Assembly (NCBI GenBank): GCA_003646045.1
Contig: QNDV01000199.1
Span: 1-5,389 of the forward strand
DNA length: 5,389 nucleotides
DNA from: a bacterium
Lineage (GTDB): Bacteria; Krumholzibacteriota; Krumholzibacteria; LZORAL124-64-63
Direction: 5' to 3'
In this document: positions 1 through 4,805 of the stretch, piece by piece
Position numbering within the stretch: position 1 is the first letter of the stretch
How the letters are laid out: each line of letters begins with the position of its first letter
Program-made: the position numbers and the translations under genes
Notes under the pieces: model-generated
What the model was told of the DNA's origin: nothing
The model's database searches: none
Seen by the model: only the letters and a program-made list of their open reading frames with translations

Positions 1-836
1 CAGTTCTCGGCATTGAAGCCAGCGTCCAGCACCACCTGGGTGATGCCGTTGGCCCAGGATCCGATGATGCCGTAGCTGGTGCCGGTGACCCAGCCCGGAT
101 CGGCGTTGCACCAGTAGACATCGTCCTTCTGCAGGTCGAGCACCCACTGAGCTGTGATGTACTGAGCGATCAGGGACTTGTGCACGTGCTGGGCGCCCTT
201 GGGCTGGCCGGTGGTGCCGCTGGTATAGTGCAGCACCGACGGTGTCTCGGCAGTCGTGGGGTGCACGGTGTACTCGTCCATGCGGGGCAGTTCGTCCAGG
301 TTCAGGGCCACCTCGCGTTCCTTCAGCGGCTTGGCCGGGTCCGCGTCCACCACCACCACATTGCGCAGGCCGGGGAGGCGGTCCAGGGTCTTTCGCACTT
401 TCCGCAGGTGCTTCTTCTGGGTGACGATGGTGCAGGTACCGGCGTTGTCCAGCCGGGTCCACAGGGAGTCCTCGCCGAAGGCGCTGAATAATGGCTGTAC
501 GATGCCGCCCATCTTCAGCACGCCCAGGAAACCCAGGTAGAGCTCAGGCACGCGATCCATGAACAGGCATACGCGCTCGCCCGGTTTGACGCCCAGGTCC
601 TCGAGCCAGTGGGCAAAGGTGTTGGTTAATTGGCGTAAGTCGTTGAAGGTGTAGGTGCGTTCCTCGCCGCGAAAATCCTCCCACAGCAGGGCCGTCTTGT
701 CGGCCTGGCCCAGCTCGCAGATGCGGTCGCTGCAGTACCAGCCAATGTTGATGGGGTCGCCCTCGTGCCAGCCCAGTTCGTCGGCCGACTGCTGCCAGTC
801 GAAACCCTGCAGGCGATCCTCGTAGGTGGGGCTCAT
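1..836 (-). CDS. acsA: AMP-forming acetyl-CoA synthetase, AcsA type (N-terminal 278 residues; 3' end beyond the window)
   Basis: This enzyme would activate acetate with ATP to acetyl-AMP and then form acetyl-CoA in the cytoplasm. The frame is open from the ATG at 836 to base 1. Residues 204-214 read YTSGTTGQPKG, the ATP-binding loop of the adenylate-forming (ANL) superfamily. Residues 239-256 (DVYWCNADPGWVTGTSYG) match the signature of AcsA-type acetyl-CoA synthetases rather than long-chain acyl-CoA ligases. The N-terminal segment (WYCSDR at 33-38, KTALLWED at 47-54) also fits that type. The start is supported by a GGGAGGA Shine-Dalgarno site four bases upstream. Known AcsA proteins are about 570 residues, so roughly half is visible. 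The acyl-pocket tryptophan and the C-terminal lysine that is acetylated in this family lie outside, so acetate specificity is inferred; propionate or another short acid is possible. The gene follows acpS by 17 bp and is probably in its operon. Confidence 0.88.
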   Translation of the reverse strand, partial: MSPTYEDRLQGFDWQQSADELGWHEGDPINIGWYCSDRICELGQADKTALLWEDFRGEERTYTFNDLRQLTNTFAHWLEDLGVKPGERVCLFMDRVPELYLGFLGVLKMGGIVQPLFSAFGEDSLWTRLDNAGTCTIVTQKKHLRKVRKTLDRLPGLRNVVVVDADPAKPLKEREVALNLDELPRMDEYTVHPTTAETPSVLHYTSGTTGQPKGAQHVHKSLIAQYITAQWVLDLQKDDVYWCNADPGWVTGTSYGIIGSWANGITQVVLDAGFNAEN

Positions 837-840
837 CTCG

Positions 841-847
841 TCCTCCC
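841..847 (-). promoter_or_regulatory. Shine-Dalgarno site of the acsA-like gene
   Basis: On the minus strand this reads GGGAGGA, four bases before the ATG at 836. It lies in the 17-bp gap after the acpS stop codon and fixes the start of the synthetase gene. The strong site gives the second gene of the pair its own efficient initiation. Confidence 0.8.
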
Positions 848-853
848 GATGCT

Positions 854-1249
854 TCAGGTTGGGCCCTCGACCGCACCTTCGACCACGGCCACGGCGGCCG
901 CCATGTCGTCGGTGTGGGTGATGGAAAGGTGGATGCCGGCGGCGCCCAGGCCGTCGGCCAGTTCGCGGAGGCGACCGCCCAGTTCAACGCGCGGTTGGCC
1001 GTCCGCGGTGCGGATTATCTCGATGTCTTGCCAGAAGCTGCCCTCGCCGCCGGCGGCGGACAGGGCCTTGACCACGGCTTCCTTGGCGGCGAAGCGGGCG
1101 GCGAAGTGCTCGGCGGGGCGGTGTTTGGAGTTGCAGTAGGCGATCTCGGCAGGTTTGAAAACGGCGCCTGCGAAGCCATCCGGATCGTTGTCCAGTTGGC
1201 GTCGCATGCGTCGCACATCACAAAGATCAATGCCGAGGCCGAGGATCAT
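854..1249 (-). CDS. acpS: Holo-[acyl-carrier-protein] synthase, AcpS
   Basis: AcpS transfers 4'-phosphopantetheine from CoA to a serine of apo-acyl carrier protein, which activates it for fatty acid synthesis. The 131-residue product begins MILGLGIDLCDVRR, the conserved AcpS N-terminus, with the Mg-binding aspartate at D8. Residues 48-60 (HFAARFAAKEAVV) hold the second signature with the metal ligand E57, and HLSITHTDD at 107-115 matches the conserved C-terminal strand. The length is close to the roughly 126 residues of E. coli AcpS. I start it at the ATG at 1249 because the family begins there; the frame stays open upstream to about 1429, but that extension resembles nothing. The upstream site is weak: only an AAGG about 15 bases before the ATG. 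The usual neighbours (pdxJ, era, rnc) are absent, and the gene is followed 17 bp later by the acsA-like gene. Confidence 0.95.
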   Translation of the reverse strand: MILGLGIDLCDVRRMRRQLDNDPDGFAGAVFKPAEIAYCNSKHRPAEHFAARFAAKEAVVKALSAAGGEGSFWQDIEIIRTADGQPRVELGGRLRELADGLGAAGIHLSITHTDDMAAAVAVVEGAVEGPT

Positions 1250-1292
1250 GATCGTAGGGCGGTCGCCTTGCTCAAAGCGTTGCCGCCAGTGG

Positions 1293-1308
1293 TTTTTGGG
1301 CCTGAAAA
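1293..1308. repeat. Imperfect 16-bp dyad in the acpS leader
   Basis: The sequence TTTTTGGGCCTGAAAA is a dyad centred between 1300 and 1301. Six of its eight pairs are Watson-Crick and the other two are G-T. It lies about 45 bp upstream of the acpS start. It could be an operator or a weak RNA hairpin, or chance. Confidence 0.25.
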
Positions 1309-1344
1309 GAGCACGTTGGAAAGATAACAGGATCTGTTTGCGGG

Positions 1345-1357
1345 ACAAATAATTTGT
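1345..1357. repeat. Perfect 13-bp inverted repeat ACAAAT-A-ATTTGT, candidate operator
   Basis: Six-base arms flank a single central A at 1351 with no mismatch. The dyad covers the AATAAT -10 candidate and the first bases of the TTGTGG -35 candidate of the iron-sulfur gene, a position where a bound repressor would block transcription. It does not match the FNR/CRP or IscR consensus as I know them. Function is inferred from symmetry and position only. Confidence 0.4.
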
Positions 1358-1400
1358 GGTGGAGAGCCCGGAACCGCTATGCTCGCCGCCGGGCCTCTTC

Positions 1401-1406
1401 GAAGGG
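1401..1406 (+). promoter_or_regulatory. Shine-Dalgarno site deciding the start of the iron-sulfur gene
   Basis: GAAGGG lies nine bases before the ATG at 1416 and favours that start over the in-frame GTG at 1356. The mRNA here (1395-1406) could form a small 4-bp hairpin with a UCGA loop that partly covers this site; whether it matters is unknown. Confidence 0.55.
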
Positions 1407-1415
1407 ACAACCGCC

Positions 1416-2696
1416 ATGGCCCATCGCACCGTAAAATCCGGCTACGAAGACTTCGTCAAACGGCTGAACCGTTCGCCACAGGGCGCACCGCCGTCGGCCA
1501 CCCTGAACCGCATACTTGCCCTGTTGATGAATGAGCGGGAAGCCGGTCTGCTCTCGTTGCTGCCCATCAAGCCGTTCACCGCCCGCAAGGCCGCCCGCAT
1601 CTGGAAGATGAGCGAAGCCGAGGCCCGACGGCTGTGCGAGACCATGGCATCGCGGGCCCTGCTGGTGGATATCGAGCGGCGCGGCCGCATGATCTACGTA
1701 CTGCCACCGCCCATGGCCGGGTTCTTCGAGTTCTCGCTGATGCGCGTGCGCGACGACCTGGACCAGAAGCTGTTGGCCGAACTGTTCCACCAGTACCTAC
1801 ACGTGGAGGAGGACTTCGTGAAAGCCCTCTTCACGGTGGGCGACATTCGACTTGGACGCGTCTTCGTTCAGGAACCCGTGTTGACCAGCGCACAGGCCGC
1901 CCACGTGCTGGACTACGAGCGGGCGACGGAGGTCATCGAGACGGCCAGTCACATCGGCGTGGGCATGTGCTACTGCCGGCACAAGCAGGAACACCTGGGC
2001 CGGGCCTGTGATGCACCGATGGATATCTGCATGACCTTCAACGGTTCGGCCGAATCGCTGACCCGCCACGGACACGCCCGCGCCGTGGACCGGTCCGAGT
2101 GCATGGACCTGCTGGACGAGGCGTACGAGCAGGGCCTGGTTCAGTTCGGGGAGAATGTGCAGCAGCGAGTGAGCTTTATCTGCAACTGTTGCGGTTGCTG
2201 CTGCGAGGCGCTGACGGCCCAGCGCCGGTTTGCCCATCTGCACCCCGTGCACACCACGAACTGGGAGCCGCAGGTGGAGGCGGATGCGTGCAATGGTTGC
2301 GGAAAATGTGTGCAGGCCTGCCCGGTGGAGGCCATGTCCCTGGTGTCAGCCAATGATCCGCAGCGTCCGCGACGCGCGGCAGCGCGCCTGGACCCTGACG
2401 TTTGCCTTGGCTGCGGCGTGTGTGTGCGTGCCTGCAACGAGGGAGCCTTGCGCCTGGAGGCGCGTCCCGAGCGGGTGATCACCCCCGTGAACAGCGCCCA
2501 CCGCTACATTCTGATGGCCACCGAGCGCGGTACACTGCAGGATCTGATCTTCGACAATCGCGTGTTGTGGAGCCATCGCGCCCTGGCCGCATTGCTGGGC
2601 TCGGTGTTGAAGCTGGGTCCGGTCAAACGGGCCCTGGCCCAGCGGCAGCTCAAGTCGCGGTACCTGGAGACTCTGCTGGCGCGCAGACCGGACTAG
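1416..2696 (+). CDS. Cysteine-rich 4Fe-4S protein with winged-helix-like N-terminus and C-terminal 2[4Fe-4S] ferredoxin domain
   Basis: The 426-residue protein has no signal peptide or membrane segment and is probably cytoplasmic. Residues about 25-100 look like a winged helix: a helix over 54-65, a second over 66-82, then a beta wing (IERRGRMIYVLPPP, 86-99). The middle holds C185-x-C187, C198, C205, C229 and the dense block CNCCGCCC at 256-263. The C-terminus carries two ferredoxin motifs: C292-x2-C295-x2-C298-x3-C302-P and C330-x2-C333-x2-C336-x3-C340-N. That makes 19 cysteines, enough for two [4Fe-4S] clusters plus at least one more metal site. The ferredoxin part is certain; electron transfer is the likely role. 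The middle block matches, from memory, an uncharacterised family annotated only as 4Fe-4S binding protein, and I cannot assign a partner. A redox-sensing regulator is an alternative because of the winged helix. It is transcribed singly; its TAG overlaps the stop codon of the convergent GYD gene. Confidence 0.9.
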   Translation: MAHRTVKSGYEDFVKRLNRSPQGAPPSATLNRILALLMNEREAGLLSLLPIKPFTARKAARIWKMSEAEARRLCETMASRALLVDIERRGRMIYVLPPPMAGFFEFSLMRVRDDLDQKLLAELFHQYLHVEEDFVKALFTVGDIRLGRVFVQEPVLTSAQAAHVLDYERATEVIETASHIGVGMCYCRHKQEHLGRACDAPMDICMTFNGSAESLTRHGHARAVDRSECMDLLDEAYEQGLVQFGENVQQRVSFICNCCGCCCEALTAQRRFAHLHPVHTTNWEPQVEADACNGCGKCVQACPVEAMSLVSANDPQRPRRAAARLDPDVCLGCGVCVRACNEGALRLEARPERVITPVNSAHRYILMATERGTLQDLIFDNRVLWSHRALAALLGSVLKLGPVKRALAQRQLKSRYLETLLARRPD

Positions 2697-2699
2697 TCC
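2690..2699. repeat. 10-bp palindrome containing both convergent stop codons
   Basis: GGACTAGTCC is a perfect palindrome. Its central CTAG supplies the TAG of the iron-sulfur gene (2694-2696) on the plus strand and the TAG of the GYD gene (2693-2695) on the minus strand. There is no hairpin with a T-run here, so I see no terminator between the two genes. Confidence 0.7.
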
Positions 2700-2995
2700 T
2701 CCACGTCCTTCAACAACTGCAGGTGCTGATCCCAGGCCATGGCGGGCCAGCTTTCCGCCGTGGCGGCGCCCTCGGAACGGGAGATCAGGCTCACCTTGTG
2801 GGCCGTGGCGTCGTCCGGCGCCTCGTAGATGTCCATGAAATCATAGCGGCCGAGCAGGGCGTAGTGGGCGACCCACTTCACTTCCGGGCAGGCGCGGTGG
2901 ACGTGCTCCAGCCACTCCTTGCCCTTGCCGCGGCGGGCGTCGGCGTTGCCCAGGTCACCGGGCGTCAACGTGGTCATCAGTATGTAGGTCTGCAT
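2693..2995 (-). CDS. GYD-domain protein, function unknown
   Basis: The 100-residue soluble protein begins MQTYILMTTLTPGD and carries GRYDF at 49-53 followed by EAPDD at 58-62. This is the pattern of the GYD family: a first strand with a TxLTxxG-like motif, then the G-R/Y-D core and an acidic turn. The family is thought to adopt a small ferredoxin-like alpha-beta fold, and no reaction is established for it. There is no signal peptide, so it is presumably cytoplasmic. The ATG at 2995 is preceded six bases upstream by a strong GGAGGG site. The frame stays open upstream to 3262, but that part is intergenic. The gene is convergent with the iron-sulfur gene, sharing the CTAG at their ends, and divergent from the OmpA-family gene. 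Nothing in the sequence links it functionally to either. Confidence 0.85.
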   Translation of the reverse strand: MQTYILMTTLTPGDLGNADARRGKGKEWLEHVHRACPEVKWVAHYALLGRYDFMDIYEAPDDATAHKVSLISRSEGAATAESWPAMAWDQHLQLLKDVED

Positions 2996-3001
2996 GGTAT
3001 T

Positions 3002-3007
3002 CCCTCC
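3002..3007 (-). promoter_or_regulatory. Shine-Dalgarno site deciding the start of the GYD gene
   Basis: On the minus strand this reads GGAGGG, six bases before the ATG at 2995. It settles the start against a frame that stays open for almost 270 bases further upstream. Confidence 0.8.
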
Positions 3008-3123
3008 AGTAGAGGCTTTGCAGGGCACATAGGCAATAAACCCACACTCCCGAAATACTGCAAACCGGCATTCATCACCGGTCGTGTCCTGGAGATTATT
3101 GCTGGGTGTAATCCAGCCCGGCT

Positions 3124-3141
3124 GAGGCCCCCGGGGGCCTC
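3124..3141. repeat. Perfect 18-bp G+C palindrome
   Basis: GAGGCCCCCGGGGGCCTC is fully self-complementary about the 3132/3133 junction. As RNA it could fold to a 7-bp stem with a CCGG loop, or pair between two molecules. No T-run follows on either strand, so a terminator is unlikely. It sits just downstream of the only good -10-like hexamer of the region, inside the probable leader of the OmpA-family gene. An operator or leader structure is possible. Confidence 0.45.
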
Positions 3142-3249
3142 GATTCCCGGTCAACCCGGTGGGATTCCAGCCGATACCCATCACGACAGGAATGTCCGCA
3201 CCTCGCGGCGGATACGTCCGTTCATGCCGGGGCCCTCCGCCCCCGAATC

Positions 3250-3254
3250 GGGAG
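3250..3254 (+). promoter_or_regulatory. Shine-Dalgarno site deciding the start of the OmpA-family gene
   Basis: GGGAG lies six bases before the ATG at 3261. Together with the signal peptide that begins at this ATG, it rules out the in-frame GTG at 3159. Confidence 0.75.
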
Positions 3255-3260
3255 ACGATC

Positions 3261-4805
3261 ATGAAGAGAGCCTGGGTCTTTTGCGCCGTTTGCGTCCTCG
3301 TTGTCAGTCTTGTCTCGCCGGCCGCCGCCGCTGACCGCAGCGGTTACGACCTTCTGGTCAAGGACATGGATGCGGCCCGTCAGGCCGGTGCGCCGGTCTT
3401 TGCTCCCAAGACGTGGGAAAAGGCAATTGAGGCCTTCCAGAAGGCCCGCAAGGACGTCAGCGAAAACAAGAAGCAGAAGGACCTGGACAAGCACGTGGCC
3501 GAAGCCGCCGAGTATACCGCCAACGCGGTGAAGGCCGCCGGCGTGGGACAACTCTCCCTGCAGGAATACCTCGAGCCCCGTGACAAGGCTCGCGACGCGG
3601 GTGCGCCGAAGCTGGTACCCGAGCTCTACGCAGAAGCCGAGGAGGTCTTTCTGAAGGCCACCCGCAAGGTCGAGGAGGGCAAGGTCAAGGACGCTCTCAA
3701 GGAGGCCGCCAAGGCCCGACCCTTGTTCGACACCGCGGAGATGGAAGCCATTCGGGTTACGATAATGGGCGAGGCGGACCGACTGATTACCAAGGCCGTG
3801 GCCGACGATGCCGAGAAATACGCACCCTCCACCCTGGACAAGGCACGCTCGGCACGCAGTCGCTCCAACACCATCCTGACCAGTGACCGCTACAATCGGG
3901 ACGAGGCCGTGACCCAGGCCGCCCGCGCCGAGTATGAGGCGCGCCATGCTTCGAACATCGGGCTGTCGGTGCGCTCGCTGGAACGCAACGACCAGGCCTG
4001 GGAAAAACTCATGCTGGGTTATGAGATCCAGATGAATCGCGTGGGCGAGGCTTTCGGCCTGGAACATCTGCCCTTCGACGAAGGAGCCGGTGCGGCCACC
4101 GACCAACTGGTGCAACACATCGCCGAATTGCAGGTGGATAATCGGGAGATGATCACCCAGTTGGAGGGACTGTCCTCCTCGTTGCGCGTTTCACTGGGTC
4201 GATTCGGGGATGATACCGCAGCCGCCACGCCTCTCGGACTGGCGGAGCAGGTGGACCGGGGCATCATGGCCGCCAAGTTGAACCAGCAGCAGCTCAACCG
4301 CGATCTGGTCAGCGGCCAGGCTGACCTGGCGGCGGTGGAGCAGGAACGACTGGCCGCCGAATCCGAATTGGCCGTGCGCCGCGAAAAGGAAGCCAAGTTC
4401 CGCCGGGCCAAGATGCTGCTCAACCCCTCCGAGGGCGAGGTGCTGTTCAACGCCGCCAACGACATCGTCCTGCGCCTGCACGGGCTCTCGTTCAGTCCGG
4501 GCAAGAGCGAGATAGAGGACCGGCACGTGGCGCTGTTGGCCAAGGTCCAGGAAGTGGTGAAGATGTATCCCGACGCCCACTTCACTATCGAGGGTCATAC
4601 CGACGCCGTGGGCAACCCGTCCAGCAACGTCGCCCTTTCGGAGAAGCGGTCCTACTCGGTGATGCAGTACCTGCGGCAGTCCATGCTGCTGCCGATGGAC
4701 CAGGTGCGGTCCATCGGTTACGGCGCCGACCACCCGGTGGCTTCGAACAAGACCGCCGACGGGCGCGCCAAGAACCGGCGGATCGATATCGTGATCATGA
4801 AGTAG
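3261..4805 (+). CDS. Exported OmpA-family protein with three N-terminal helical repeats and a coiled coil
   Basis: The 514-residue protein probably anchors the cell envelope to peptidoglycan from the periplasm or outer membrane. Residues 1-24 are a signal peptide (MKR, hydrophobic core, AAAA before D25). No lipobox cysteine is present, so it is not a lipoprotein. Residues about 36-233 form three helical repeats of about 70 residues, each with an Ala-Pro-type element (GAPVFAP, GAPKLVP, AEKYAP; last prolines at 49, 120 and 189), reminiscent of DUF4398-type domains. Residues about 280-390 are rich in Gln, Glu and Leu and look coiled-coil. Residues about 395-514 are an OmpA C-terminal domain (PF00691-like), with GHTDAVG (445-451) and LSEKRS (459-464). 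D448 and R463 match E. coli OmpA D271 and R286, the diaminopimelate-binding pair, with the same 15-residue spacing. There is no beta-barrel. The gene stands alone and overlaps the convergent SDR-DUF2867 gene by 11 bp. Confidence 0.92.
   Translation: MKRAWVFCAVCVLVVSLVSPAAAADRSGYDLLVKDMDAARQAGAPVFAPKTWEKAIEAFQKARKDVSENKKQKDLDKHVAEAAEYTANAVKAAGVGQLSLQEYLEPRDKARDAGAPKLVPELYAEAEEVFLKATRKVEEGKVKDALKEAAKARPLFDTAEMEAIRVTIMGEADRLITKAVADDAEKYAPSTLDKARSARSRSNTILTSDRYNRDEAVTQAARAEYEARHASNIGLSVRSLERNDQAWEKLMLGYEIQMNRVGEAFGLEHLPFDEGAGAATDQLVQHIAELQVDNREMITQLEGLSSSLRVSLGRFGDDTAAATPLGLAEQVDRGIMAAKLNQQQLNRDLVSGQADLAAVEQERLAAESELAVRREKEAKFRRAKMLLNPSEGEVLFNAANDIVLRLHGLSFSPGKSEIEDRHVALLAKVQEVVKMYPDAHFTIEGHTDAVGNPSSNVALSEKRSYSVMQYLRQSMLLPMDQVRSIGYGADHPVASNKTADGRAKNRRIDIVIMK

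Larger units (their letters stand above)
1250..1415. promoter_or_regulatory. Divergent promoter region between acpS and the iron-sulfur gene
   Basis: This 166-bp stretch separates two divergently transcribed genes and contains the most A+T-rich patch nearby (about 1316-1357). Two weak sigma-70-like candidates face the iron-sulfur gene: ATAACA (1324-1329) with AATAAT (1348-1353), spacer 18; and TTGTGG (1354-1359) with TATGCT (1378-1383), spacer 18. For acpS, TTATCT on the minus strand (revcomp of 1322-1327) could be a -10, but its -35 is poor. The region also holds two dyads, listed separately. Promoter assignments rest only on consensus matches read by eye. Confidence 0.35.
2996..3260. promoter_or_regulatory. 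Divergent intergenic region between the GYD and OmpA-family genes
   Basis: These 265 bp separate two divergent starts and should hold both promoters. No strong sigma-70 promoter is visible. A TGTAAT (3107-3112) is a 5-of-6 match to a -10 for the plus strand but lacks a good -35. On the minus strand TTGCAG and TTTATT, 17 bases apart (within about 3035-3064), are weak. A GCTGG...CCAGC hairpin (3101-3117) surrounds the TGTAAT. A 7-bp stem with one G-U pair (3193-3199 with 3208-3214) lies in the leader of the OmpA-family gene. I see no small ORF worth calling. Confidence 0.4.

Noticed and set aside
1356..1415. GTG start adding 20 residues to the iron-sulfur protein
   Set aside because: The GTG lies inside the 13-bp dyad and lacks a Shine-Dalgarno site, whereas the ATG at 1416 has one.
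1250..1429. N-terminal extension of AcpS up to 1429
   Set aside because: The family begins at MILGLGIDL. The extra residues have no known counterpart and would cover the divergent promoter region and the start of the iron-sulfur gene.
3091..3103. Possible sigma-54 promoter (GG...GC) upstream of the OmpA-family gene
   Set aside because: The GG and GC doublets are eight bases apart rather than the required ten.
3124..3141. Rho-independent terminator
   Set aside because: The stem is strong but no T-run follows on either strand, and the site lies between divergent starts where no terminator is expected.
2402..3334. Long plus-strand open frame (310 codons)
   Set aside because: It crosses the end of the iron-sulfur gene, all of the GYD gene in antisense, and the intergenic region. 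Its translation resembles nothing and it starts inside a ferredoxin motif. High G+C makes such open frames common.
3222..4118. Minus-strand open frame (298 codons) opposite the OmpA-family gene
   Set aside because: It is an antisense shadow of the signal peptide and repeat region, with no recognisable domain and no good start site.
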